DNA of 64,000 nucleotides from Nostoc cf. commune SO-36 (lineage in GTDB: Bacteria; Cyanobacteriota; Cyanobacteriia; Cyanobacteriales; Nostocaceae), in assembly GCF_023734775.1 (NCBI RefSeq), contig NZ_AP025732.1:5144501-5208500 (forward strand), in the 5' to 3' direction. The notes beneath the pieces are model-generated. The model was not told where the DNA came from. It worked only from the letters and a program-made list of their open reading frames with translations, and did no database searches. Shown here piece by piece: positions 33,800 through 44,300 of the stretch. Position 1 is the first letter of the stretch. Every line of letters starts with the position of its first letter. The position numbers and the translations under genes are program-made.

Positions 33800-35890
33800 A
33801 TGTTGAAATTTTTTGCTGACCGTGGTGGTACATTCACAGATATTGTCGCTGTTACTAATAATCAAGTAATTATAGATAGACTTTTAAAGCATTCTGAACG
33901 TTTTTTAATTGTGAATTTGCCTAATCAGCAATGGATTATAGTCTATAAACTACTTTCAGAAAATCCCGAACAATATCAAGATGCAGCCATCCAAGGCATT
34001 CGGGATATCATGGGTATTTCTAGTAATGAACCCATTCCTAATGAAACGATAGAAGTGATAAAAATGGGCACAACAGTAGCAACAAATGCGCTGTTAGAAA
34101 GGAAAGGCGATCGCGTCGTTCTTCTCGTTACCAAAGGCTTTAAAGATGCCTTAATAATTGGCTATCAAAACCGTCCTAATATTTTTGCTCGGCAGATAAT
34201 TTTACCAACCATGCTTTATGAACAAGTGGTTGAGATAGATGAACGCTACGATGCCAACGGAAACGAATTAATACCTATTAATATTGAACAAATAAAAACT
34301 GACTTAGAAGCAGTTTACCAGACAGGAATTCGGAGTTGCGCTATTGTTTTTATGCACAGCGATCGCTATCCTAATCACGAACAACAAATAGCCCAACTTG
34401 CTTTAAAAATCGGCTTTAGCCAAATATCCGTATCCCATCAAGTTAGTCCGTTAATGAAGTTAGTTAGCCGAGGAGATACAACAGTAGTCGATGCTTATTT
34501 AACTCCTATTCTGCGTCGCTATGTTAACCAAGTAGCGAGTCAGTTACCCGGAGTTAAATTAATGTTTATGAAATCTGATGGCGGTTTAGTTGCAGCCGAA
34601 CAATTTCAAGGAAAAGATAGTATTTTAAGTGGCCCGGCTGGTGGTATTGTTGGCGCAGTTCAAACTAGTAAAAGGGCAGGTTTCAAGTTAGTTATCACTT
34701 TTGATATGGGTGGAACAAGTACAGATGTTGCCCACTTTAAAGGAGAGTATGAACGACAACTAGATTCAGAAATTGCTGGGGCACGGATGCGAGTTCCTGT
34801 ATTAGCAATTAATACTATTGCTGCTGGCGGTGGTTCAGTTCTCTTTTTTGATGGTTCTAGCTATCGTGTCGGGCCGAAATCTGCTGGATCAAATCCTGGG
34901 CCTGCTTGTTATCGACGTGGCGGGCCATTAACAGTTACTGATGCCAATGTGATGTTAGGCAAAATTCACCCACAATATTTTCCTTCAGTTTTTGGAATTG
35001 AGGGCAATTTACCTTTAGATAAAGATATTGTCATTCAGAAATTTAGACAATTAGCCCAAGACATTCAAGGCGCTACATTAAATGATTGTACTCCTGAACA
35101 AGTAGCCGCAGGATTTATTGCGATCGCAGTGGACAATATGGCAAACGCAATTAAAAAAATCAGTTTGCAACGTGGTTATGATGTTACCCAATATGTGCTT
35201 TGTTGCTTTGGTGGTGCAGGTGGGCAAGTCGCTTGTTTAATTGCCGATACCTTGGGAATTAAACAAATATTTTTACATCCTTATGCCGGTGTTCTCTCTG
35301 CTTACGGAATGGGATTAGCTGATGTACGAGCAATTAGAGAAGGAGGTGTAGAACAGCCTTTAACTCAAGCATTACTCCCGAAATTATGGCAGTTAATGGA
35401 AAATTTAGAAGCTCAAGCTAGAAGTGAAATAAATGAAGCTAATATTCAACTAGAAATAGTCCAAAAAGTCAACTTAAAATATGTAGGAACTAACTCTACA
35501 TTGACTGTTAATTTTGCCGATGATGTGGTAGAGATGCGGCAAGAGTTTGAACTTGAACATAAATCCCGTTATGGTTTCATTCAATTAGATAAAACTTTAA
35601 TTGTCGAATCAGCTTCAGTAGAAGTAATTCAGAAAATGGATACTCCTGAAGAACCCTTAATTACTCGTACTCGCCCTTTAGATGAAGCTCCTGCATCTCT
35701 TGAAACAGTAAGGATGTTTAGTAGCGATAGATGGTATAATACTCTGGTTTACCGACGAGAAGATTTACAACCAGAAGATAGTATTAATAGCCCTGCGATC
35801 GTTGTCGAAAAAATTAGCACAATTGTAGTGGAACTTAACTGGCAAGCAAGATTAACTACGGACAATCATTTAATTTTACAGCGTCTATAA
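33800..35890 (+). CDS. hyuA: Hydantoinase A/5-oxoprolinase family protein (N-terminal subunit)
   Basis: The 696-residue protein has the actin-like ATPase folds of HyuA: FFADRGGTFTDIVAV at the start, KMGTTVATNALLERKGDRV, the central ITFDMGGTSTDVAHF, and FGGAGGQVACLIADTLGI near residue 475. With HyuB it would hydrolyse ATP and open a cyclic amide such as 5-oxoproline or hydantoin. Its partner hyuB starts at 36433, and the two are separated by a GNAT gene on the opposite strand. The start ATG at 33800 gives MLKFFADRGG. The segment LLKHSERFLIVNLPNQQWI near residue 35 is a longer loop than I expect for the family. Confidence 0.92.
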   Translation: MLKFFADRGGTFTDIVAVTNNQVIIDRLLKHSERFLIVNLPNQQWIIVYKLLSENPEQYQDAAIQGIRDIMGISSNEPIPNETIEVIKMGTTVATNALLERKGDRVVLLVTKGFKDALIIGYQNRPNIFARQIILPTMLYEQVVEIDERYDANGNELIPINIEQIKTDLEAVYQTGIRSCAIVFMHSDRYPNHEQQIAQLALKIGFSQISVSHQVSPLMKLVSRGDTTVVDAYLTPILRRYVNQVASQLPGVKLMFMKSDGGLVAAEQFQGKDSILSGPAGGIVGAVQTSKRAGFKLVITFDMGGTSTDVAHFKGEYERQLDSEIAGARMRVPVLAINTIAAGGGSVLFFDGSSYRVGPKSAGSNPGPACYRRGGPLTVTDANVMLGKIHPQYFPSVFGIEGNLPLDKDIVIQKFRQLAQDIQGATLNDCTPEQVAAGFIAIAVDNMANAIKKISLQRGYDVTQYVLCCFGGAGGQVACLIADTLGIKQIFLHPYAGVLSAYGMGLADVRAIREGGVEQPLTQALLPKLWQLMENLEAQARSEINEANIQLEIVQKVNLKYVGTNSTLTVNFADDVVEMRQEFELEHKSRYGFIQLDKTLIVESASVEVIQKMDTPEEPLITRTRPLDEAPASLETVRMFSSDRWYNTLVYRREDLQPEDSINSPAIVVEKISTIVVELNWQARLTTDNHLILQRL

Positions 35891-35895
35891 ACTGC

Positions 35896-36378
35896 TTATA
35901 CAGCAAGTATTTGTGGTGTCCAAGTTAAAAAACAGCGATTACCTTTCTGCTCGGTAATTTTTGCACCTAGCCGATCATAAAAACTAAGTCCGCGCCTATT
36001 GCGAACATCAGCATTCCAAGCAAGATGGGTACAGTCATTATCCTTTGCAACTTGAGCTAAATAATTCATTAACATGGCTCCTGCTCCCTGGCTTCTCATA
36101 TCTTCATCCACGTACAAATCATCAAGCCAAATACTCGGTTGCCCTATAAAAGAGGAGTATCTAAATCCATATAAAGCAAACCCAACCACACACTCTGAAG
36201 TTTCTGCAAATAAAACGTAAGAAAAAGGTACTGCTCCAAAAATTGTTTTACGTATTTTATCCTCAGTAACTTTAAGTACACCAGAATAAGCACCAATGCT
36301 TCTATCAAACTCAGATTTTTTTTGGACAAAGGAAAGAATTAATAATACGTCATCAGGTGTAGCAAATCGAATCTTCAT
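35896..36378 (-). CDS. GNAT-family N-acetyltransferase
   Basis: The start chosen is ATG 36378 (MKIRFATPDDVLLILSF), because the 24-codon upstream extension lacks family content and would overlap hyuB. The 160-residue product has the GNAT fold: an N-terminal helix pair, beta-4 segment IWLDDLYVDEDMRSQGAGAML with the acetyl-CoA pyrophosphate loop (RSQGAG), and a C-terminal NRRGLSFYDRLGAKI. It resembles the diamine/aminoglycoside-type acetyltransferases of this length. It lies antisense between hyuA and hyuB, with only 5 bases from the hyuA stop. Confidence 0.87.
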   Translation of the reverse strand: MKIRFATPDDVLLILSFVQKKSEFDRSIGAYSGVLKVTEDKIRKTIFGAVPFSYVLFAETSECVVGFALYGFRYSSFIGQPSIWLDDLYVDEDMRSQGAGAMLMNYLAQVAKDNDCTHLAWNADVRNRRGLSFYDRLGAKITEQKGNRCFLTWTPQILAV

Positions 36379-36432
36379 TAAACTACTTTTAATCACTTTA
36401 GTAGATAATTTTAGCAAAGAATAGGAATCAAA

Positions 36433-37995
36433 ATGTACACAACAACTCAACCAGATCCTGTCCGCTTAGAAATATTCAAAAATCTTTATCAATTTATCGC
36501 CGAACAAATGGGAATTGTGTTACAAAACACAGCAACATCAGTGAATATCAAAGAAAGGCTGGATTTCTCCTGCGCTATTTTTGATTCATCGGGATTATTA
36601 GTAGCAAACGCTCCTCATATTCCCGTACATTTAGGCTCAATGAGTGAAAGTGTCCGCAGTTTAATTAATGATAAAGGCGACACTCTCAAACTGGGAAATG
36701 TCTATCTATCTAATAATCCCTATAACGGCGGAACCCACCTACCTGATGTCACTGCAATTACCCCAGTTTTTCTGGAAAATAGTGAAAATAATCCATACCC
36801 AATCCCCCTATTTTTTGTTGCTTCTCGTGGACACCAAGCAGATATCGGGGGAATTACTCCCGGCTCAATGCCTCCACAAAGTACCACAGTAGAAGAAGAA
36901 GGAATTATTTTTGATAATTTTCTCTTGGTTGAAGAGGGAAATTTTCGAGAAACCGCAGTCAGACAGCACCTCTCAAATCATACTTATCCTGCTCGTAACC
37001 CTGAGCAAAATATCGCTGATTTTAAAGCACAAATCGCCGCAAATGAAAGGGGAGTTCAAGAACTTCGTAAAATGGTTTTACAATATAAGCTCAATATTGT
37101 TCAAGCTTATATGAGCTTTGTGCAAGCTAATGCTGAGGAGTCGGTTAGACGTGCGATCGCAGTTCTCAAGGATGGCTCATTTACTTATAAAATGGATAAC
37201 GGCGCACAAATTCAAGTTAAAGTAACCATTCACCCAGAAAACCGCAGTGCCACGATTGATTTTACTGGGACTTCTCCACAACTAAATAGTAATTTTAATG
37301 CTCCTAAAGCTGTGACTCAAGCAGCAGTTTTATATGTCTTTCGTACTTTAGTTGATGATAATATTCCTCTCAATGCTGGGTGTCTTAATCCTCTAGAAAT
37401 TATTATCCCGGTTGGCTGTATGCTCAACCCAACCTATCCCGCCGCAGTAGTTGCGGGTAATGTAGAAACTTCTCAAACTATTGTTGATACTTTATACGGT
37501 GCTTTGGGTGTGATAGCTGCTTCTCAAGGAACTATGAATAATTTTACTTTTGGTAATGAGCAATACCAATATTATGAAACTATCTGCGGCGGCTCTGGAG
37601 CAGGAATTAATTTTGATGGAACTGATGGTGTTCATTCCCACATGACTAACTCCCGCTTGACCGACCCAGAAGTTTTAGAAACCCGTTATCCTGTACTTTT
37701 AGAAAGTTTTAGTCTTCGTCTTGATAGCGGTGGCAAAGGAAAATATTCAGGTGGTAATGGAGTTGTCCGCCGCATTCGATTTCTAGAACCCATGACAGCT
37801 AATATTCTCTCTAGTCATCGGGTTGTTCCTCCCTTTGGATTAAATGGTGGCGAAGCAGGAAAAGTAGGACGAAACTGGATACAACGTCAGGATGGAATTG
37901 AAGAGAATTTAGATAGTACAGCAACAGTAGAGATGAAAACTGGAGATGTTTTTGTGATAGAAACTCCTGGCGGTGGTGGATTTGGAAGTTCCTAA
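36433..37995 (+). CDS. hyuB: Hydantoinase B/5-oxoprolinase family protein (C-terminal subunit)
   Basis: The 520-residue protein starts MYTTTQPDPVRLEIFKNLYQFIAEQMG, the usual HyuB opening, and has ERLDFSCAIFDSSGLLVANAPHIPVHLGSM (metal-binding region of the amidohydrolase half), YNGGTHLPD, SRGHQADIGGITPGSMP, and the C-terminal GSGAGINFDGTDGVHSHMTNSRLTDPE with the GGGGFG end. It works with HyuA in ATP-dependent ring opening of 5-oxoproline-type substrates. It is separated from hyuA by 543 bases holding an antisense GNAT gene. Confidence 0.92.
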   Translation: MYTTTQPDPVRLEIFKNLYQFIAEQMGIVLQNTATSVNIKERLDFSCAIFDSSGLLVANAPHIPVHLGSMSESVRSLINDKGDTLKLGNVYLSNNPYNGGTHLPDVTAITPVFLENSENNPYPIPLFFVASRGHQADIGGITPGSMPPQSTTVEEEGIIFDNFLLVEEGNFRETAVRQHLSNHTYPARNPEQNIADFKAQIAANERGVQELRKMVLQYKLNIVQAYMSFVQANAEESVRRAIAVLKDGSFTYKMDNGAQIQVKVTIHPENRSATIDFTGTSPQLNSNFNAPKAVTQAAVLYVFRTLVDDNIPLNAGCLNPLEIIIPVGCMLNPTYPAAVVAGNVETSQTIVDTLYGALGVIAASQGTMNNFTFGNEQYQYYETICGGSGAGINFDGTDGVHSHMTNSRLTDPEVLETRYPVLLESFSLRLDSGGKGKYSGGNGVVRRIRFLEPMTANILSSHRVVPPFGLNGGEAGKVGRNWIQRQDGIEENLDSTATVEMKTGDVFVIETPGGGGFGSS

Positions 37996-38056
37996 ACCCG
38001 TCTATTCAGACGTTCGCAGACTCGTTAATGCTGGCTATCCGCAAATTGTACAAAAT

Positions 38057-38889
38057 TCATTCTGACTCCTGAATTCTGACTTCTGAATTCTTCTTTAACT
38101 TTCCCAGAAAATTAAGCATAGCTGAAACCACAGCATCCGGCGACTCAATCAAGAAGCCATGACCACCACGGTCTATAACTACAAGTTCAGCATTAGGAAT
38201 ACCTTGAGTAAGTTGCTGGGAAAACTTTAATGGAGTGAGAATATCTTGTTTACCAACTAAAACCAAGGTAGGACAATGAATTTGTTGCAGGCTATCTGTT
38301 GTGTCACTGCTAAGGATGGCTTGACTGTGATGATAGAGCGAATGAGTTGCAGGCGGAAAAGGATATCTGATGGCAAATTCGATCAGACCTTCGATCATTC
38401 CAGGAATCGAGTAGAAAGTGTCTGTAAATATCCAAGGCAATACAACTTTTTCATAAAGCTTTAAGTCTACATTGCTAGGAAGTTCGCCCCAAGTCTCGAT
38501 TATGCTGTTGAATAATGCATCACCCTTTGCCAAAGATGAAAGTAGCATCAGACTTTTTACCTTTTCAGGGTGTGCTAACACTAACTCTTGGGCTATCTGA
38601 CTACCCATTGAATGGCCTGCTAGATGCACCTGACTAATCCCAATGTGATCGAGCAATGCTGCAACGTCACTAGCCATTTGTTTTGAGACTATAGGGGTCT
38701 TCGGGAGCAGAACTTCTCCCCATACCGTCGTTTATCTAAGCGAATGACTTGATACTGCGAAACCAGGGATGGCATGATCAGCGACCAATAGGCATGATCG
38801 CAAAGATAGCCAGCTATTAATAGCAAAGGCTCACCCCTTCCCTTAATGTCGTAGAACAAATCAATCCCGTTAATTTCAACCTTGGGCAT
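38057..38889 (-). pseudogene. Alpha/beta-hydrolase, frameshifted
   Basis: The N-terminal part (MPKVEINGIDLFYDIKGRGEPLLLIAGYLCDHAYW, start ATG 38889) ends early at YGEKFCSRRPL. The rest resumes at MASDVAALLDHIG in another frame. Removing one C from CGACGG at about 38732-38738 gives DKRGMGRSSAP and restores the frame. The core is canonical: nucleophile elbow LAGHSMGSQIAQEL, acid GKQDILTPL and histidine GGHGFLIE, about 275 residues in total. The substrate is unknown. Unlike the hydrolase at 8363, the catalytic serine is kept. Confidence 0.82.
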
Positions 38890-38943
38890 AGTAAATAATT
38901 CTGCTAAATCTTATTTTTAAAAAGGAATAGACAAGGCGTGCTG

Positions 38944-39336
38944 CTACGTCTTGAATCTCTCATCCACGGGAATTTGATAACCATTGGCAAGACGATTAGT
39001 CATATTGGCTGTAGCTGCGATCGCCATTAGTTCCCCGAATATAGTATCATTCATACCCTTGGCACGCGCCGACGCTGTGTGCGAGGCAATGCAGTACTCA
39101 CAGCCATTAGTTGCACTCACGGCAATATAAATCAGTTCGCGCATGAGCGGATCAATTTCACCGGGGCTAGTCATCACTTCCTTTACAGATTGCCACGTTC
39201 GTTGCAAGGTGGGGGGATGGTTGGCTATGGCTTTCCAAAAGTTATTGATGTAGTCATTCTGACGTGTAACGCGGATGTCGTCATACACTGCACGTACTTC
39301 GTCGCTGGCTTCTTCGTATTCAATCAGCTTAGTCAT
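38944..39336 (-). CDS. Carboxymuconolactone decarboxylase/AhpD-like protein
   Basis: The 130-residue all-helical protein carries the CMD/AhpD signature around the redox dithiol CEYCIASHTASARAKG (CxxC plus His, about residues 79-94), usually a peroxidase-reductase-like or gamma-carboxymuconolactone decarboxylase active site. The motif ELIYIAVSATNGCEYC is seen. It would act in oxidative-stress or small organic peroxide handling; the exact reaction is unknown. The start ATG is at 39336. It is followed, on the same strand, by the frameshifted hydrolase gene. Confidence 0.88.
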   Translation of the reverse strand: MTKLIEYEEASDEVRAVYDDIRVTRQNDYINNFWKAIANHPPTLQRTWQSVKEVMTSPGEIDPLMRELIYIAVSATNGCEYCIASHTASARAKGMNDTIFGELMAIAATANMTNRLANGYQIPVDERFKT

Positions 39337-39636
39337 GTTTTAATTCCATATAGTTTCCCCAGCGAGTGGGAACCCCTAGATTGTAATACTGAGTTGCAAT
39401 TAAAGATAATAATTTGAGTCTTTGAGGCTGAAACTTTTGCTCCCCTCTACCTACAAACGACTTGGCATAGGCTAGTACCGCAAGTCAAAAGTCAAAATGA
39501 ATACAGTGTAAGCATTTCCTTCATTTGGAATGGGTGGCTTATTTATGCCGTGTTGTACTAGCTGTTGGGTGTTCTACTAGAACAAACTAAATAAGAAATT
39601 TACACTATTCTGTCAGAGAAATAGGTGGGGTTCTCC
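39337..39636. other. Intergenic region without recognisable features
   Basis: No gene or repeat is evident. It includes the upstream region of the 2Fe-2S protein gene and a GTG at 39625 that could be an alternative start for it. Confidence 0.4.
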
Positions 39637-40056
39637 ATGAAGAAATTGCTCCAGCGTATTAAAGCATTACTCCAACGTATCCTTAAGAGGTTTTCATCCA
39701 ATTCTCAGCAACCATCGCCCCTAATAAATTATCGACTATTAGAAACTTCTCTTCCTAACGTTTCTCCCCGATGGGAATCTGGTTTGGTGCTGGTGTGTTC
39801 ACAATGTGCAAACGAGCAGTCAGGTTCAACAGCTTCCGAAGACTTAGAGAATTGGTTGAAATGTCGTTTAAAGTTTGAGGGATTATGGGGTGAATTTCGG
39901 GTCGTTAGCACCAGTTGTTTAGGCGTTTGTCCACGGATAGGTATTACTGTTGTTGTTGTAAGTAACGGAAGTCACGGGAATAGTCCATGTTTAATTGTAA
40001 ATCCCCAGAGCGATCGCGAACTTCTCTACTCATACATCAAACAAAATAAAGCCTGA
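39637..40056 (+). CDS. Thioredoxin-like [2Fe-2S] ferredoxin domain protein
   Basis: The 139-residue protein starts MKKLLQRIKALLQRILK, a basic amphipathic stretch. The folded domain begins near residue 45 with VLVCSQCANEQSGST and, after a WGEFRVVSTSCLGVCPRIG segment, contains four cysteines in the order C-x2-C...C-x3-C. That is the arrangement of thioredoxin-like [2Fe-2S] ferredoxins such as the NuoE/HoxE-like and shethna-type proteins. A redox-carrier role is inferred. The upstream GTG at 39625 would add four residues. A strong terminator hairpin follows about 105 bases on. Confidence 0.8.
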   Translation: MKKLLQRIKALLQRILKRFSSNSQQPSPLINYRLLETSLPNVSPRWESGLVLVCSQCANEQSGSTASEDLENWLKCRLKFEGLWGEFRVVSTSCLGVCPRIGITVVVVSNGSHGNSPCLIVNPQSDRELLYSYIKQNKA

Positions 40057-40160
40057 GTTCAAAGCTTTACTAACGGTGAGATTAGGATATTTTTTAACTA
40101 AATTATTTGATTTAAAACAGTGTTTTGAAACAAACCATAGTTTGTTAAGGGGAAAATGAA

Positions 40161-40197
40161 AAAGGGGTGAATATTTGAATTCACCCCTTGATTTTTT
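40161..40197 (+). terminator. Rho-independent terminator
   Basis: The hairpin AAGGGGTGAAT-ATTTG-AATTCACCCCTT is followed by GATTTTTT. The 12-bp stem is almost perfect. It lies about 100 bases after the 2Fe-2S gene and may also serve as a bidirectional terminator for the convergent NTF2-like gene. Confidence 0.8.
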
Positions 40198-40256
40198 GCA
40201 GACTATAAAGAATACTTATCTACACTGTGTTAGTGCTATCATCATCTGAACAATTA

Positions 40257-40950
40257 CTACTTTAAGTGAGGTATATTTGGTATTGTCAAAGTACTTGGAG
40301 AATTAATTGTTCGAGAATTAGCAGATGAGGAATTAGTGCTTGGGGAACTGAGATTTAAGAAATTGATGAGTTTAAGAGTACGATTACGAATTTTCCAGCG
40401 ACCATTGTTGTTGATGACTTGATCTTCATAAGTGCCATTGGCGACATCAATGCTCGTTTCCGAACGTTTGTGAGTCGCATGGAGGTAAGAGGTCATCGTT
40501 GCTTTATTCTTCTCAACTGAAATATTTATCGTACCCATTAGGTGTTGGGTAGCTTGATATTCATTTCCTTGAAATACTGAATAGACAAAATCTGCCCAAG
40601 AATCTGTGCCATAACGTGTTTCACTCGCGCCATCAGGAAAAATAGCAGTGACAACTGCATCTTGAGTAAAACAATCTACGATAAATATTTTTTCCTTCTA
40701 AGAGATTTCCTCTTCCAATAGCGTCAGTTCCCAATGCATAACAAGATGTTAATTTTTGAATTTCTAATTCTGCATTAGGTTGGCTTGCACTTGCTAATTC
40801 AAACCTACCTCCAATAAACAGCACAAGAGCGATTGCAATCACAACGAAAGTTATTCGATTTAACAAAAACGAGATAGTATTTGCAACTATTCGTCCTTTT
40901 TCTCTTCTTTTTTCCACAGATACCCACCTTAATGTTTCAGATTTTCGCAT
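40257..40950 (-). pseudogene. SnoaL/NTF2-like domain protein, frameshifted
   Basis: The N-terminal part (start ATG 40950) has a membrane helix (RITFVVIAIALVLFIGGRFEL) and then ELEIQKLTSCYALGTDAIGRGNLLEG, typical of SnoaL-like folds (helix, then YA-x-x-x-D). The other frame carries DCFTQDAVVTAIFPDG, ATQHLMGTINISVEKNKATMTSYLHATHKR and a Ser/Pro-rich tail. Removing one A from the A6 run at about 40689-40694 gives EGKIFIVDCFTQD. NTF2-like proteins of this kind bind small ligands or act as isomerases or hydratases; here anchoring to the membrane by the N-terminal helix is inferred. About 230 residues. Confidence 0.78.
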
Positions 40951-41360
40951 CTTGTACCTTGCCGTAAACTCAAGTTAAATCTGAGGATTTAGCTCCTAAC
41001 AATAGGCTAAATCCTTGCATTTTAATAGATATTACGTGCGCTATCAGCTAGAAAAACTCTTTTCTAGTAAATGATGAAGCTAGTACAACATTTGATGTAT
41101 ATCATCAGTTATAACAGGTAAATAATAGTTTTATATGTGTTTATTTTAACTATGTTTATGTAGATTCTGTTAAGTAATAAAATTAGTATTTGCATACTTT
41201 TTTAACATCTGAATAACCTGATATTTAGCATCTTTCGCTACTCAAACGTAAATATTGTATTTAGTCCTCTTGAGATTAATTTACAGCAGTTTGTAAGTAA
41301 CTATCAAAATTTATTCCGAAGTCAAACATCACTAACTGAATCAGATTTTGCTAGGAGAAA
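40951..41360. other. Intergenic region without recognisable features
   Basis: AT-rich DNA between two convergently or tandemly read genes on the minus strand. No gene, hairpin or repeat is evident. Confidence 0.4.
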
Positions 41361-44300
41361 TTATTCTCCCAAGATGGGAATAGAAATTATAAATTGCGTT
41401 CCTTGTCCCAGAGTCGATTCACAAATCAAACTTCCAGCGTGCTTTTCTACTATAATCTGCTGACTAATAGATAATCCTAATCCAGTCCCTTTACCTACAC
41501 CTTTAGTCGTAAATAAATTTTCAAAAATGCAGGATTTTACTTCTTCTGGCATTCCTTTGCCATTATCTTTAATTTTAATTACTACATTTTCCTGCTCTAC
41601 ACTAGTTAAGATAGTAATTATGTTAGGATACTTTTCTTCTATTTCTAAAAAGCTCCGACCGAGATTTGCTTCTTCTAAAGCATCTATTGCATTTGCAATA
41701 ATATTCATAAATACTTGATTCAATTGTCCTAAATAGCATTTTACTAACGGGATATTTCCATAATTATTAATAATCTGAATGGCGGGACGATTATGATCCG
41801 CTTTCAAACGATGTTGTAAAATTAACAAAGTACTATCAATGCCTTCGTGGATATTAGCTAGTACTTTAGAAGTGGTATCAGCGCGGGAAAAAGTACGAAG
41901 AGAGGTACTAATATTACGAATACGCTGTGTACCTACTGTCATACCGTCAATCATTTTGGGTAAATCTTTTAACAGGAAATCTATATCAATTTCTTCGGCT
42001 TTTTCTTCAATTTTTGCGCCAGGATTAGGAAATTCATCTCGGTACAGTTCCACATAATCTATTAAATCTTTAACAATATCTTTTGCTTGGGCAATACTAC
42101 CTGTAATAAAACCAATGGGGTTATTTATTTCGTGTGCTACACCTGCAACTAAATTCCCTAGAGAAGACATTTTTTCACTTTGGATAAGTTGTAGTTGCGC
42201 CTCTTGTAAATCTTTTATAGATTGTTCTAATTGCCTGGATTTATCTTGTGCCTTTGTATATAAGCTGGCATTTTCTATGGCAATCGCCATTTGAGACACC
42301 AAGACTTTTAATACCTCTACCCTTCCGAGAACAAAAGCTCCTGATGATAGCTGATTTTCTAAATAAATAATACCAGTAAGCTGTGATTGGTACATAATGG
42401 GCAAACAAAATATTGATTTTGTTTGAGATTTCTGAATATAAATATCAAAGCTAAAAGGTTCTGTAGCTATTGCATCGTTTAGTACAAGATATTGCTGAGT
42501 TCGGAAAACGTAATTAATCACAGACAGAGGTAAATCTTGATAGGTTTCAACAGGAATAGAGCGTAAAACCATCACTACATCGTCAATAGCATTTCCAGAA
42601 GCTTCAATATACAGGTGACTATCTTTAAGTAGAAGTAGTACTGCTTTTTGGGCGGCAGCATTTTCTAGTAAAATTTTGATCAGCTTGCTCAATAAATTTT
42701 CTAAAATAATTTCATTAGTAATCGCTTGTGAAAACTTGATGAATGCATTAAAATCAATAAAATCGCTCAAGCTGCTACTGGTAGTAGTGTTAGTAGTAAT
42801 ATGAGTTGTATCAATTTTTGAATTAGTGTTTTCTATAGTAATAGTTTGTCCTACTAGAAAAACATACTTTGATTCTAAGTGCTTAACTTTAGCGATCGCA
42901 CCCCAACGAATATAGGCATAATAGGCTTTAGTTATATAAGTTTGATGAATCAACTCTTTACCTAGAGACTGATAAAATTTCCCAGCTAACTCATAAGCTA
43001 AAGCTTCTTCTTGGAGGAAACCATTTTCTTGAGATTTAGCAATGGAAGTTTCATAATAATCCATAGCTTCAAGCTTTTGACCTAAAACCTGATATCGTTC
43101 CGCCTCCACGAGATAAAATCTATGTAAGTGATTTGTAGGAGCATGAGTAGCCCAGAGTTCCATCTTTTGCTGATTAGCTTGAACTTTTTCGAGAATAGCT
43201 TGCTTCTCAAACTCTTTAGAAGTATGATATATTGCCAAGTGAGCTAAAGAATCGTAAAAATAGAATATTGGAACAACAAACAAGCCTGTAACACCACCTA
43301 AAGATTTTTCTGCGATCGCAGCATTTTCTACAGCTTTAAAATACTCCCCAAATAGGTAAGAGAGCATTAGTTTATTAACAAATAAATGGTTAATTGTATA
43401 AAGATCATTTAATTGCTGATGAATTGGCAGCATATTTTGCTCGTCGTATGCTTCTCCAATTAAACAGTCCACATTTTCAAAATTTCCTTTCAAGTTTAAA
43501 ACTGTTTGCAAATATACTAAGTTCCAAGTTAAAGCTACTTGCTGCTTGATTTTTTTCAGCGAATCACAATAAGCTATGAGTTCTTTTTCTAAAACCCAAA
43601 GTTCTTTACCCAGCCAAAATGAATGATAAGGATAAATATAACCACAATAACCAGCATATTCTAAATCTCCAGTTTCCAGACCACTAGCATACCCTGCCAT
43701 TGATGATGTTAATGTCTCTTTAATATGCTCTTTCCAATGCATAACATGGGCGCTAACAACCGTCAAAATCTTAGCCTTGAGTTCTTGAGAATCAAATTGT
43801 GACACCAAACTAGAAGCTAATTTCCCAAATTCATAGCCAGGATTAATTTCTCCTTGAACTCCACAAAGAAGTAATCCATAAAGACTATAACCATAGGCAG
43901 ATACAGCCGTATTCCCATACTTTAAGGACAAATTAACCATATTACATACAATAATTGGCATCATTGCAGGAGCAGTTTGAAAAGCCGCAGGAAGAACTCC
44001 CATCAAGATTCTCATGGCTGCAATCTTGTTATAATCAGTCATTAATGGTAAGTTAATTAAATCTGCAATAGCTTTCCCTTTTAAAGAAGCAGCAATTTCA
44101 TCCATCCCCTGCTGAATATCAGTTGATGTTGGTTCATCTGGAAAACTTATTCCTAACAATTGCAGAATTGATACTGCTATTTTGATGGCTTCTAGTTGTT
44201 TGCTTTGAATTATAGAAGCGATAATTTGTACTTCATAGACTTTAACTTTATCTAAAAGAACTTTGGCTTCTTGCTGCACTACTTCAGCCCACTGTTGCAT

